Source of the DNA: CBFGTJ01 sp965651815 | GTDB taxonomy: Bacteria; Actinomycetota; Acidimicrobiia; Acidimicrobiales; Microtrichaceae | Length of the DNA: 50,006 nt | Assembly (NCBI GenBank): GCA_965651815.1 | Contig: CBFGTJ010000003.1 | Location: 1 to 50,006 of the forward strand | Reading direction: 5' to 3' | Part shown: one piece after another, positions 18,827 to 27,804 of the stretch | How positions within the stretch are numbered: the stretch's first letter is position 1 | Layout of the letters: each line of letters opens with the position of its first letter | Notes under the pieces: model-generated | What the model saw: the letters and a program-made list of their open reading frames with translations, nothing else | What the model was told of the DNA's origin: nothing | The model's database searches: none | Program-made: the position numbers and the translations under genes

Positions 18827-19268
18827 TCCCGAGGTCGACCTCGCGCAGCAGGATGCGGGTCGAGCTCTCGAGCACGCCGTCCTCCGAGCGCCACCGCGAC
18901 AGCAGCCGGTCCAGCGACGGCACGTCGGGACAGGCCAGGAACAGGACGTAGTCGAGCGACCCGGTGACGTGGAAGGCCGCCTGCACCTCGGGGGACTCGC
19001 GCAGCGTGGCCTCGAACCGCTCGTAGGGCGTGTCGGGGGCCAACCGGAGCTCGGTGATCGCCCGCAGGCCGACCCCGAGCGCGGAGAGGTCGACCTCCGC
19101 CCGGTAGCCGCGGATGACGCCGATCGCCTCGAGGCGGCGGACCCGGTCGGCGGTCGAGGTGGGGCCGAGGCCCACGCGTTCGCCGAGCTCCCGCCAGGTC
19201 AGCCGACCGTCCGCGCGGAGCTCGTCGGCGATCGCTCGGTCAAGGGCATCGATCACCGTGGAATCCAC
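18819..19268 (-). CDS. Lrp/AsnC-family transcriptional regulator
   Basis: The 149-residue protein has the N-terminal helix-turn-helix of the family (ELGERVGLGPTSTADRVRRL, then EAIGVIRGYRAEVD) and a C-terminal RAM ligand domain (VTGSLDYVLFLACPDV). Such regulators sense amino acids. The divergent neighbour is a LysE-type exporter only 68 bases away, so it is the probable target. GTG at 19268 lies 8 bases after TAGGAT (19282-19277 on the minus strand). A TTG further upstream at 19286 is therefore rejected as the start. Confidence 0.85.
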   Translation of the reverse strand: MDSTVIDALDRAIADELRADGRLTWRELGERVGLGPTSTADRVRRLEAIGVIRGYRAEVDLSALGVGLRAITELRLAPDTPYERFEATLRESPEVQAAFHVTGSLDYVLFLACPDVPSLDRLLSRWRSEDGVLESSTRILLREVDLGRR

Positions 19269-19336
19269 GGCCGATGATCCTACCAACGCCGATCAACCCT
19301 CTGAAACCCGTTCGCACCCGCGGCATACTCGGGTCC

Positions 19337-20053
19337 GTGACGTTCGCCGACCTGTTCCTGGGCTTCGCCATCGGGTTCCCGATGATGATCGCCGTCGGGC
19401 CGATCTCGGTGCTCCTGTTCGACCAGGGCCTCGAGCGCGGGATCGGCACGGCGGGCCCCGCCGCGCTCGGCGTCGCGACCGCGGACCTCACGCTCGCGCT
19501 GGTGGCGTCCTTCGGCGGGGCGGGCGTCGCCCGGCTGCTCGGGCCCACCGCCCCGGCGCTGACCCTCGTCGCGGTCGCCGTGCTGCTGCTCCTCGCGTTC
19601 CAGCTCGGACGCTCGGCGATGGACGAGCTGCGCGCCGCCCGGGCCCCACGCGTCGAGCGTCGGCCCGCCACGGTCGGTGGCCCCGGCGACGGCCCGGAGA
19701 TCGAGGCGACGGTCGCGGACGAGCCGGCTGCCGAGGAGCCCGCGCGCCCCACGCGCGCCGCCGCCTTCGGGGGCCTGACCGGCTTCCGCCTGGGCGGCGC
19801 GTTCTTCGGACTGACGCTGGTCAACCCGCTCACCGTCGTGCTGTTCGCCAGCGTCGTCGTCGCCGGCGGCCGCGGCATCGGCACCATCGGGTGGGCGCTC
19901 GGGATGGCCCTCGCCTCGCTCGTCGCGCACGGCGGCTTCCTCGTCGCGGGCGCCCTGCTGCGCACCCAGCTCAGCCCCGTCGCCAGCGGTCGCCTGCGCC
20001 TGGGCGCGGCCGTGTTCATGGGCGCGCTCGCCCTGCACTTCGCGCTGGGTTGA
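19337..20053 (+). CDS. LysE-family amino-acid exporter
   Basis: This 238-residue integral membrane protein starts with FLGFAIGFPMMIAVGPISVL, the conserved first helix of LysE/RhtB exporters. It has about six hydrophobic segments and the second conserved stretch GAFFGLTLVNPLTVVLF. A charged cytoplasmic loop lies at about residues 100-150. The family exports basic or other amino acids by proton antiport. GTG at 19337 lies 7 bases after CATACT (19324-19329). The divergent Lrp-type gene is the likely regulator. Confidence 0.82.
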   Translation: MTFADLFLGFAIGFPMMIAVGPISVLLFDQGLERGIGTAGPAALGVATADLTLALVASFGGAGVARLLGPTAPALTLVAVAVLLLLAFQLGRSAMDELRAARAPRVERRPATVGGPGDGPEIEATVADEPAAEEPARPTRAAAFGGLTGFRLGGAFFGLTLVNPLTVVLFASVVVAGGRGIGTIGWALGMALASLVAHGGFLVAGALLRTQLSPVASGRLRLGAAVFMGALALHFALG

Positions 20054-20092
20054 GCCGTCGGCGGGCGAGCCGCGAGCGCTGGGGCAGACCGC

Positions 20093-21739
20093 TCAGGCGC
20101 TCCCGGACGTCGCGCCCTGCGACGCCGCGCCGCCGGCCTCGGCGAGCGCCTTGGCCCACCGGTAGTCCGGCTTGCCCGACGGCGAGCGCACGATCCGGTC
20201 GACGACGTGCAGCTCGCGGGGCACCTTGTAGCCGGCGATGAACTTGCGGGCGTGCGCGTCGAGCTCCTCCAGCGTCGCCGACTCGCCCGGTGCGAACTCC
20301 ACGACCGCCGCCACGCGCTGCCCCCAGCGCTCGTCGGGAACCCCGACCACCGTGCAGTCGAACACTGCGGGGTGCGCCTTGAGGGCCTGCTCCACCTCCT
20401 CGGGGAAGACCTTCTCGCCGCCGGTGTTGATCGACACCGAGCCCCGACCGAGCATCGTCATCTGCCCGTCCTCGGTCCACTGCGCGGAGTCGCCCGACAC
20501 GGCGTAGCGCTTGCCGTCCGCGGCGACGACGAAGTTCTCGGCGGTCTTCTTCGGGTCGTTGAAGTAGCCGAGCGGGATGTTGCCGCCCCGGCCGAGGCGC
20601 CCGACCCGGGTGTCGCCCGGCGGGATGATCTCGAGGTTCTCGTCGAGGATCACCACGTCCGCGCCCGGCGTGACCGTCGGCCCGCCGGCGGAGGCCTTCG
20701 CGCCCTTCGTCGCGTAGGTGATCCCGTTGAAGCCGGACTCGGTCGACCCGATCGAGTCCGTGATGATCAGATTCGGGAAGTGCTCGAGGTACTTGTCCTT
20801 GAGCGACTGGGAGAACAGCGCGGCGCTGGAGGACAGCGACACCAGCGACGAGAGGTCCCAGCGGCCCGGGTGCGCCTCGAGGGCGTCCATCAGCGGGCGC
20901 GCCATCGCGTCGCCGGTGATGATCACCGAGTTCACCCGCTCGCGCTCGAACACGTCCCACACGTGCTCGGCGTCGAACTTGCGGATCAGCACCAGCGTGC
21001 TGCCGAGGAACCACTGGCTGAGCGTGGCGATCTGCGCGGCCCCGTGCATCAGCGGGGGGATCACGCAGAACACCAACGGCGTCTCGCTCGCGGCCGCCTG
21101 CTCGGCGCGGGTGTACTCGCTCGCGACCCGCTCGCCGGTGACCGCGTCGATCCCCTGGCCGAGCGCGAAGAAGATGTCCTCGTGGCGCCACATCACGCCC
21201 TTGGGCATCCCGGTCGTGCCGCCCGTGTAGATGACGTAGATGTCGTCGTCGCTGCGCTCCGGGAAGTCGCGCTCGGCGCTGCCGCCGGACACCGCCTCCT
21301 CGAAGGGGGTCGAGCCGAGCACCGAGGTGTCCGCGCCGGAGTCGTCCTCGATGTGCACGAAGGTCGTCAGCTTCGGTGACCGGTCGGCGACCTCGGCGAG
21401 GCGTCCTGCGTACTCCTGGTCGAACACGCACGCGACCAGCTCCGCGTTGCCGATCAGGTACGACAGCTCGTCGGTGACGTACCGGTAGTTCACGTTGATC
21501 GGCACCGCCCGCACCTTCAGGCAGCCGAGCATCGCCTCGAGCCACTGGTGGGAGTTCTGGGCGTAGATGCCGACGTGGTCGTCCTTGCCGATGCCCTTGG
21601 AGGCGAGGAAGTGCCCGAACCGGTTGCCCCGTTCGTCCAGCTCCCGGTAGGTCAGCCGCACCTCGCCGTCGATCAGTGCGACCCGGTCCGGCACCGCGTC
21701 GACGGTGTGCTCGAAGAGATCCGCGATGTTGTAGGCCAC
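20093..21739 (-). CDS. Acyl-CoA synthetase, FadD19-like (KstR-box promoter)
   Basis: The 548-residue ligase starts AYNIADLFEHTVDAVPDRVA and contains YTGGTTGMPKGVMWRHED, ITDSIGSTESGFNG, MLGRGSVSINTGGEK and SPSGKPDYRWAK with the catalytic lysine. These segments closely match what I recall of mycobacterial FadD19, which activates the C26/C24 side-chain acid of sterols. It is the best FadD19 candidate in the window. GTG at 21739 lies 7 bases after TAGTTT (21752-21747), and a KstR-type box adjoins that -10. It follows the WS/DGAT gene by 23 bases on the same strand but has its own promoter. Confidence 0.88.
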   Translation of the reverse strand: MAYNIADLFEHTVDAVPDRVALIDGEVRLTYRELDERGNRFGHFLASKGIGKDDHVGIYAQNSHQWLEAMLGCLKVRAVPINVNYRYVTDELSYLIGNAELVACVFDQEYAGRLAEVADRSPKLTTFVHIEDDSGADTSVLGSTPFEEAVSGGSAERDFPERSDDDIYVIYTGGTTGMPKGVMWRHEDIFFALGQGIDAVTGERVASEYTRAEQAAASETPLVFCVIPPLMHGAAQIATLSQWFLGSTLVLIRKFDAEHVWDVFERERVNSVIITGDAMARPLMDALEAHPGRWDLSSLVSLSSSAALFSQSLKDKYLEHFPNLIITDSIGSTESGFNGITYATKGAKASAGGPTVTPGADVVILDENLEIIPPGDTRVGRLGRGGNIPLGYFNDPKKTAENFVVAADGKRYAVSGDSAQWTEDGQMTMLGRGSVSINTGGEKVFPEEVEQALKAHPAVFDCTVVGVPDERWGQRVAAVVEFAPGESATLEELDAHARKFIAGYKVPRELHVVDRIVRSPSGKPDYRWAKALAEAGGAASQGATSGSA

Positions 21740-21750
21740 GGGCCAGAAAC

Positions 21751-21764
21751 TAGAACAAGTTCTC
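21751..21764. promoter_or_regulatory. KstR-type operator before the FadD19-like gene
   Basis: TAGAACAAGTTCTC matches TnnAACnnGTTnnA except for the last base. It overlaps the proposed -10 by two bases and reaches the stop codon of the upstream WS/DGAT gene. Repression by the KstR-like protein at 8461 is the natural reading. Confidence 0.65.
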
Positions 21765-23367
21765 ACTCCGGGCTCGAACGAGCCCTGCCACCCGAGCGCG
21801 CGCCCGTCGCCCGGCTGCCGGATCCCTTCCGTGCCGCTCGGGCCGGCCCGGCGCGGTTGCGCCCCGCTCGGTTGCCCGCCGGTCGGTTGCGCGCCGCCCC
21901 GTCGCGCCTCGAGCCGTTCCGCCGCTGGCCGACCGCGGTCACCGGCGCCGGCGGCTTCGTGATCGTCGGGTCGATCGCGCCCGCGAGCTGGCGGAGCTCC
22001 TCGAACGCCGGCTGCACCATGCCCGCGACCTCCCACACGTCGGGCACGAGCTGCGCGTCGGCGAGGAAGCCGATGTCGACGTGGCTGCGGTACGACAGCA
22101 CCGTGACGTTGAGCCCGGCGCCGTCCATGATCGGGCCCATCGGGTACGCCGCGACGAGCTCGGCGCCCGCGAGGTAGAGCGGGAACGGCGGGCCCGGCAC
22201 GTTCGAGACCACCAGGTTGTGGATCGGCCGGTGCTGGTCGGCGAGGTGCATCGAGCTGTACACCCGCGACGCCAGGCCGAACGTGCGCGGCGCGGCCCAC
22301 TCCGCCCAGTCGGTGAGCGTGCGGGCCCCGATCGCGTGGTGGTCCTCCTTCGCCCCCTCCGTGCTGTCACGGATCGCGTCGAGGCGTTCCCGCGGGTCGT
22401 CCAGGTGCGTCGGGAGGCGCACGAACATCGCGGACACCTTGTTGCCCTGCGAGCCCCGCTCGGACTCGATGCGCACCGACACCGGGCACACCGCGACGAG
22501 CGGGTCGTCGGGCAGCGCGTCCAGCGAGGCCAGGTAGCGGCGCAGCGTGCCCGCACACACCGCGAGCACCACGTCGTTCACCTTCACCCCGAGCGCGTCC
22601 TTGATCGCCCTGGTCTCCTCCAGCGGGATCCGCGCGAACGACACGGTCCGCCGGGGCCCGATCGAGCGGTTGAACGGGGTGCGGGGCGCGCTGAGCGGCA
22701 CCCCGCCGTGCTTCCTGTCGGGGTTGCGGATGTTGCCGACCAGGTTCGCCGCCGAGCCGATCGTGCGGCCGAGGAGCGGGACCACGTCGCGGGCGCGGCG
22801 CAGCTTCGACAGCGCCGCGTGCCCGAGCAGCTCCAGGTCGTTGGGCAGGCGCTCCGCCGGCACCTCGACCGGTGCCACCGGTTCGGCGTCGGGGGCGAGG
22901 TCGTAGAGCGCGGTCATGATCTCGGCGCCGGACGCGCCGTCGATCGCCGCGTGGTGCACCTTCACCACGAAGCCGACCCGGTCGTGCTTCAGCCCCTCGA
23001 TCACCCACGCCTCCCACAGCGGCCGCGAGCGGTCGAGCGGGACCGAGGCGATCTCCGACGCGACCTGCGCGAGCTCGCGCCGGCCGCCGGGTGCGGGGCA
23101 GGTGATGCGCCGGACGTGGTGGTCGAGGTCGAAGTCCGGGTCCTCGAGCCACACGGGGTGGTGGAACTGGAAGGGCACCTCGACGAGCCGCCGGCGGAAC
23201 GGCGGCACCACGTGCAGGCGGGCGGCGATGTGGCGGCGGAGGGCCTCGAAGCTGTACCCGTCGCGCATCGTCGACACGTCGTAGATGCCGACCATCGCGA
23301 CGTGCATGTGCGCGCGCTCGGTCTCGAGGTAGAGGAATGCGGCGTCGAGTCCCGAGAGGCGTTCCAC
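21763..23367 (-). CDS. Wax ester synthase/diacylglycerol acyltransferase (WS/DGAT)
   Basis: The 534-residue protein begins MERLSGLDAAFLYLETE and carries the catalytic HHxxxDG motif (His138, His139, Asp143, Gly144 in KVHHAAIDGASG). The second family landmark, NLVVSNVPGPPFPLYLAGA, follows. It transfers acyl groups from acyl-CoA to diacylglycerol or fatty alcohol and so makes storage triacylglycerol or wax ester at the membrane. The last 40 residues are low-complexity Arg/Gly/Ala and may be dispensable. GTG start is preceded by a purine-rich Shine-Dalgarno (GGGAAGGGAAGGG). Confidence 0.92.
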   Translation of the reverse strand: MERLSGLDAAFLYLETERAHMHVAMVGIYDVSTMRDGYSFEALRRHIAARLHVVPPFRRRLVEVPFQFHHPVWLEDPDFDLDHHVRRITCPAPGGRRELAQVASEIASVPLDRSRPLWEAWVIEGLKHDRVGFVVKVHHAAIDGASGAEIMTALYDLAPDAEPVAPVEVPAERLPNDLELLGHAALSKLRRARDVVPLLGRTIGSAANLVGNIRNPDRKHGGVPLSAPRTPFNRSIGPRRTVSFARIPLEETRAIKDALGVKVNDVVLAVCAGTLRRYLASLDALPDDPLVAVCPVSVRIESERGSQGNKVSAMFVRLPTHLDDPRERLDAIRDSTEGAKEDHHAIGARTLTDWAEWAAPRTFGLASRVYSSMHLADQHRPIHNLVVSNVPGPPFPLYLAGAELVAAYPMGPIMDGAGLNVTVLSYRSHVDIGFLADAQLVPDVWEVAGMVQPAFEELRQLAGAIDPTITKPPAPVTAVGQRRNGSRRDGAARNRPAGNRAGRNRAGPARAARKGSGSRATGARSGGRARSSPE

Positions 23368-23514
23368 GGCGGCCCTTCCCTTCCCGTTCGGGCGCGACGC
23401 CCATCATCCCACCCCGCAGCGCGACGCGGGCGACGTGACGCCACGACGGTCGACGCCGTGTCCCGGTGGCGGTGCCGGTTGTCGCGCCGGGGTGGTCGCC
23501 ACAAGACTCACCCC

Positions 23515-24885
23515 ATGGCGCTCCGCTCCTCGCGGCCGGACCGGTCGCGGCTCGACGTCCAGTCCTCCTACTTCCTGCGCCAGGGGATCGCCCGGTCGCT
23601 GCTGGTCGCGAACGCGCACCGCCCGACGCGCAACCCCCTGCTGCTGGTCCCGTCGTTCTTCGGCGGGTGGCTCGTGTCCGAGGCCGCCCCGCTGGTGCTG
23701 GCGTCGTGGGTGCTGCGCACCTCGCGCCAGGTGGTGCTCGGGCGGCGTGCCGGCCAGCGCCTGTCCCGGGCCGACAAGGTCGGCCTCGCGCTCAGCGCCG
23801 CCGCCGGGCTCGGCGCGGCCAACCTCATCCGGGAGGCGCTGCGCGCCGACGAGCAGTACCACGCGGCGCTCAGCCCCCTCATCCCCGAGGACGAGCTCGC
23901 CGACCGGCCCAGCGCGGTCCGGCTCGGCGCGCTGCTGCCGCTGCTCAACGGCAACCGCCGGCGGCGCAAGACCCGTGACGTCGTGTTCTCCGAGCCGGCG
24001 CCGGGGGAGCGCGGCCCGAGGCTGAAGCTCGACGTGTACCTGCCGCTGCAGGACCCCGAGCCCGGCGAGAAGCGCCCGGCGGTGCTCCAGATCCACGGTG
24101 GGGCGTGGGTGCTGGGGTCCAAGAACGAGCAGGGCATCCCGTTGCTGAACCACCTGGCGTCCTGCGGGTGGGTCGGCTTCAACGTGGACTACCGGCTCAG
24201 CCCCCGTTCGAGGGCGCCCCAGCACCTCGTCGACTGCAAACGGGCGCTCGCGTGGATCAGGGAGCACGCGGACGAGTACGGCGTCGACCCCGACTTCGTG
24301 GTCGTGACCGGCGGGTCGGCCGGCGGGCACCTGTGCGCCATGATGGCGCTCACCCAGAACGACCCGCAGTACCAGCCGGGCTTCGAGGACGCCGACACGT
24401 CGGTGCAGGCGGCGGTGCCGTTCTACGGGGTGTACGACCTCACCGACCGCGAGGGCCACTACGGCGAGTCGCGCCTGCTCACCTTCACCGACCTGCTCGC
24501 CCGTGTCGTCATGGAGGTCGGCCTCGACGAGGACCCCGAGCACTGGTCCTCGTACTCGCCGCTGGACCGCATCCACCCGGACGCGCCGCCCATGTTCGTG
24601 ATCCACGGCGACCGCGACGTGCTGGTGCCGGTCGCCAGCGCACGCAGCTTCGTCGAGCGGCTTCGGGAGGTGTCGCGCTCGCCGGTCGTGTACGCGGAGC
24701 TGCAGGGCGCGCAGCACGCGTTCGAGGTGTTCCCGAGCTTCCGCACGGTGCAGACCGTCGAGTACGTCGAACGGTTCCTGCACCACGTGCACTCGAAGTA
24801 CCTCGACCGCTCCCGGGACCCCGAGGTCGTCGAGCCGGTCCCCGACGACTCCGACGAGGAGCCCCGCCGCGCCGTCGAGGCGTGA
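23515..24885 (+). CDS. Alpha/beta hydrolase, HSL-like esterase/lipase
   Basis: The 456-residue protein has an N-terminal extension of about 180 residues with hydrophobic stretches (NPLLLVPSFFGGWLVSEAAP, LALSAAAGLGAANL), then an HSL-type hydrolase domain. The oxyanion motif is IHGGAWVLGSK, the nucleophile elbow GGSAGGH, the acid HGDRDVLVP and the histidine GAQHAFEVF. This layout resembles mycobacterial LipC/LipM-type esterases as I recall them. It probably hydrolyses acyl esters near the membrane. AAGACT at 23503-23508 is a weak -10, 6 bases from the ATG. The gene is divergent from WS/DGAT. Confidence 0.85.
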   Translation: MALRSSRPDRSRLDVQSSYFLRQGIARSLLVANAHRPTRNPLLLVPSFFGGWLVSEAAPLVLASWVLRTSRQVVLGRRAGQRLSRADKVGLALSAAAGLGAANLIREALRADEQYHAALSPLIPEDELADRPSAVRLGALLPLLNGNRRRRKTRDVVFSEPAPGERGPRLKLDVYLPLQDPEPGEKRPAVLQIHGGAWVLGSKNEQGIPLLNHLASCGWVGFNVDYRLSPRSRAPQHLVDCKRALAWIREHADEYGVDPDFVVVTGGSAGGHLCAMMALTQNDPQYQPGFEDADTSVQAAVPFYGVYDLTDREGHYGESRLLTFTDLLARVVMEVGLDEDPEHWSSYSPLDRIHPDAPPMFVIHGDRDVLVPVASARSFVERLREVSRSPVVYAELQGAQHAFEVFPSFRTVQTVEYVERFLHHVHSKYLDRSRDPEVVEPVPDDSDEEPRRAVEA

Positions 24886-24940
24886 GCCGCCGGGTGCACG
24901 GCACGGACCGTGCCCCCGCACGAGTGCTAGAAGCGTGGCC

Positions 24941-26989
24941 ATGAGCGACCCGGCCAGCCGCGACCCCGACGCACCGCTGTGGGTGCCGCCACCGCGCCGC
25001 GCCGCGGCCAGCCAGCTCGAGGCCTTCCGGGCCGCGGCTGCCGCCGCGACGGGCACCGAGCTCGCCGGGTACCCCGAGCTGCACCGGTGGTCGGTGGAGC
25101 GGCCGGGCGAGTTCTGGGCGGCGCTGTGGGAGCACCTCGTCCCGTCGGTGCCGCTGTCGGGGCCGTCGCTGGTCGAGGGGGCGCACATGACGGGGGCCAC
25201 CTGGTTCCCCGAGGTGCGGCTCAACGTCGCCGAGCGGATCCTCGCGGGGGACTCGGTGCCGGAGGGTGCCGCGGCGCCGGGGCCGGACGCGCCGATGTTC
25301 GTCGCCGTCGACGAGCGGGGACGCCGCCGGGAGCTGCGCCGTGGCGAGGCCCGCGAGCAGGTGGGTGCGGTCGCCGCGGCGCTGCGGGCCGCGGGGGTCG
25401 TGCCCGGCGACCGGGTCGCCGCGTGGATGCCCAACACGCTCGAGACGGCCGTGGTCATGCTCGCGGCCGCGTCGATCGGCGCGGTGTTCTCGTCCTCGTC
25501 GCCGGACTTCGGCGCCGACGGGGTCCTCGACCGCTTCGGGCAGATCGAGCCCGTCGTGCTGCTCGCGGCGGACGGGTACACCTACGGCGGCGCCGAGCAC
25601 GACCGGCTGGGTGAGCTGGAGCGCATCGTCGCCGGGCTCGGTGGGCTGCGTGCCGTGGTGGTCGTGCCGTTCCTCTCCGAGGACCCCGACCTCGACCCGG
25701 TGCGGCGCGCCACCGCCGCGGCGGTCACCCGCTACGACGACTGGGTCGACCCGCACCGTGGCGCCGAGCCGGAGTTCGTGCCCCTCCCGTTCGACCACCC
25801 CTGGTACGTGCTGTACAGCTCCGGCACGACCGGGGTCCCCAAGTGCATCGTGCACCGCGCCGGTGGGGTCCTGCTGCAGCACCTCAAGGAGCACCGGCTG
25901 CAGCTCGACCTGCGGGCCGGGGACCGGGTCAGCTACTTCACGACCTGTGGCTGGATGATGTGGAACTGGCTCGTGTCGGTGCCCGCCTCGGGGGCGACCG
26001 CCGTGCTCTACGAGGGCAACCCGTTCCACCCCGGGCCCGAGCGGCTGTGGGACCTCGTCGGCGAGGAGCGCCTCGACTTCCTCGGCGTGTCGGCCAAGTA
26101 CCTCGACGCGGTGCGCAAGGCCGGCTACGAACCGGCCACCCGGGCGGACCTGGCCACGCTGCGGACCGTCGCGTCGACCGGTTCGCCGCTCGCACCCGAG
26201 ACCTTCGAGTGGGTCTACGAGGCGGTCGCGCCCGGCTGCGGGGACGACGGGCTGCACCTCGCCTCGATCTCGGGCGGGACGGACCTGTGCGCGTGCTTCG
26301 TCTGCGGCGACCCGACCAGCCCGGTCCACGCCGGGGAGATCCAGCGCCCGGCGCTCGGCATGGCGGTCGAGGTCGTCGGCGACGACGGGAAGCCGGTCGG
26401 CCCCGACGTGCGGGGCGAGCTGGTCTGCACCGGGCCGTTCCCGTCGATGCCCCTCGGGTTCTGGGGCGACGGCCCGCTGGGGACCGCGGGACCGAAGTAC
26501 CTCGCCGCGTACTTCGACCGGTTCCCCGAGGTGTGGGCCCAGGGCGACTTCGCGACCTGGACCCGCCACGGTGGCATCGTCATCCACGGGCGGTCCGACA
26601 CGACCCTCAACCCGGGTGGGGTGCGCATCGGCACCGCCGAGATCTACCGGCAGGTCGAGCAGGTCCCCGAGGTGCTCGAGTCGCTCGTGTTCGGCCGGGA
26701 GGTCGACGGCGACGTGCAGATCGTCCTGCTCGTGCGGCTCGCGGAGGGCAGGAGCCTCGACGACGAGCTCGTCGCCGAGATCCGCCGGCGCATCCGGGAG
26801 GGGTGCACGCCGCGGCACGTGCCGGCGCTGGTCCTCGCGGTCGAGGACCTCCCGCGGACCCGGTCCGGGAAGCTCGTCGAGCTCGCCGTCGCGGATCGGG
26901 TCAACGGGCGCGAGGTGCGCAACACCTCCGCGCTGGCCAACCCCGAGGCGCTCGACGCGATCGCCCGGTTGCCCGAGCTCCGCCGCTGA
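24941..26989 (+). CDS. Acetoacetyl-CoA synthetase
   Basis: This 682-residue acetate-CoA-ligase-like enzyme has the long N-terminus of acetoacetate-CoA ligases (FWAALWEHL, GATWFPEVRLNVAERIL). It carries YSSGTTGVPKCIVH (ATP loop), YFTTCGWMMWNWL, ISGGTDLCACFV and SGKLVELAV with the conserved Lys near the end. It activates acetoacetate to acetoacetyl-CoA, feeding ketone bodies or degradation products into central metabolism. ATG 24941 lies 7 bases after TAGAAG (24928-24933), which supports it over GTG 24935. It follows the esterase by 55 bases. Confidence 0.92.
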   Translation: MSDPASRDPDAPLWVPPPRRAAASQLEAFRAAAAAATGTELAGYPELHRWSVERPGEFWAALWEHLVPSVPLSGPSLVEGAHMTGATWFPEVRLNVAERILAGDSVPEGAAAPGPDAPMFVAVDERGRRRELRRGEAREQVGAVAAALRAAGVVPGDRVAAWMPNTLETAVVMLAAASIGAVFSSSSPDFGADGVLDRFGQIEPVVLLAADGYTYGGAEHDRLGELERIVAGLGGLRAVVVVPFLSEDPDLDPVRRATAAAVTRYDDWVDPHRGAEPEFVPLPFDHPWYVLYSSGTTGVPKCIVHRAGGVLLQHLKEHRLQLDLRAGDRVSYFTTCGWMMWNWLVSVPASGATAVLYEGNPFHPGPERLWDLVGEERLDFLGVSAKYLDAVRKAGYEPATRADLATLRTVASTGSPLAPETFEWVYEAVAPGCGDDGLHLASISGGTDLCACFVCGDPTSPVHAGEIQRPALGMAVEVVGDDGKPVGPDVRGELVCTGPFPSMPLGFWGDGPLGTAGPKYLAAYFDRFPEVWAQGDFATWTRHGGIVIHGRSDTTLNPGGVRIGTAEIYRQVEQVPEVLESLVFGREVDGDVQIVLLVRLAEGRSLDDELVAEIRRRIREGCTPRHVPALVLAVEDLPRTRSGKLVELAVADRVNGREVRNTSALANPEALDAIARLPELRR

Positions 26990-27025
26990 GGGGTGGGGGC
27001 CCGGTGGGTGGGCCCCCATCCCTCA
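26987..27025. terminator. Bidirectional terminator hairpin
   Basis: TGAGGGGTGGGGGCCC and GGGCCCCCATCCCTCA pair at 15 of 16 positions around a 7-base loop. The left arm starts at the stop codon of the acetoacetyl-CoA synthetase, and the element lies between convergent genes. Confidence 0.75.
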
Positions 27026-27036
27026 CCGGCGGGCGG

Positions 27037-27402
27037 TCAACCGACGTGGCGCGCCTGGCACTGCACGCAGTAGGGCGTGGAGGGCAGCGCCTCGAGGCGC
27101 TCGAAGGGGATCTCGGCGCCGCACTCCTGGCACCACCCGTAGGTGCCCTCCTCGATGCGGGCGAGCGCCTTGTCCACCTGGTCGAGCTGCGCGGCCTGCA
27201 GGGCGCTGATCGCCTCGAGCTCCTCGCGCTCGGACAGTCGGGTGCCCGGGTCGTCGGCCAGGTCGGTCGGCACCGAGTCGGGGTCGGTCACCTCGGAGAG
27301 GATCTCCGCCCGCTCGTCGAGGAGCATGCCCTTCAGCTGCTCGATCGCCTCGGGTGTGAGGTGCCCCGGGGTCTGGGTGGTGGTGGACTCCGTGTCGGAC
27401 AT
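27037..27402 (-). CDS. DksA/TraR-type C4 zinc-finger protein
   Basis: The 121-residue protein has a helical N-terminal half ending in REELEAISALQAAQLDQVDK and ALARIEEGTYGWC, then a C4 zinc site (WCQECGAEIP and YCVQCQARH). This is the DksA/TraR/YocK family, some of which bind RNA polymerase in its secondary channel with ppGpp. Actinobacterial members are short and poorly studied. ATG at 27402 is preceded by AGAAGG on the minus strand. Confidence 0.85.
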   Translation of the reverse strand: MSDTESTTTQTPGHLTPEAIEQLKGMLLDERAEILSEVTDPDSVPTDLADDPGTRLSEREELEAISALQAAQLDQVDKALARIEEGTYGWCQECGAEIPFERLEALPSTPYCVQCQARHVG

Positions 27403-27804
27403 CGGTCTGCCCTTCTGTGATGGGAACGATGGGGTTCGGATGTGCGCGTGATCCGTGTCGAGGTGTGCGACGGCGCTGCGACACCTGGTCCGCAGCGGGG
27501 TGTCGTCCGTGGCGATGTGTGCCGCTGTGTGGGGAGCGGCCGGATCGCTACGAGCCGCCGGTGTCCGCCGGCGGGTTCGCGGCGTCGACGGCGCACGGAG
27601 TTCGTGCGCTCGTTGCGGTCGACGCGGAAAGGCGAACTGGACGAACCATGTTCCCGCCCACCGTAGCGGGTCGCTCCCGCGGCGGTCGGTCGGAATGCCG
27701 GATCTGACGTATCGTCAGGTCCTGCGGCGCCGGCACCGACCGGCGCTCCGTGAACAGCACCCCGTCCCTGGGAGACGGGGCCGACCACCACAGGGGGGCG
27801 TCAC
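27403..27804. other. 402-base intergenic region between divergent genes
   Basis: No coding sequence is convincing here. The right part carries an operator-like repeat (27701-27721), a possible -10 TATCGT inside it (27710-27715), and an untranslated leader of about 80 bases with two perfect 7-bp hairpins (GCGCCGG/CCGGCGC and CCCCGTC/GACGGGG) before an AGGGGGG Shine-Dalgarno. For the left 300 bases I see nothing beyond the promoter needed for the zinc-finger gene. Confidence 0.55.
27701..27721. promoter_or_regulatory. Operator-like inverted repeat before an acyl-CoA ligase
   Basis: The arms GATCTGACG and CGTCAGGTC with spacer TAT pair at 8 of 9 positions. The core is the same as in the perfect repeat at 5249-5279 before the SDR gene. 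A TATCGT -10 lies inside it. Confidence 0.65.

Noticed and set aside
22081..23514. Long in-frame extension upstream of the esterase at 23515
   Set aside because: The extension is antisense to WS/DGAT and lacks motifs. A -10-like box precedes the ATG at 23515.
24928..24940. KstR box before the acetoacetyl-CoA synthetase
   Set aside because: TAGAAGCGTGG lacks both the AAC and the GTT.
27417..27707. Small plus-strand open frames in the 402-base gap
   Set aside because: They lack a Shine-Dalgarno or leaderless -10 and have no recognisable sequence; the gap looks regulatory.
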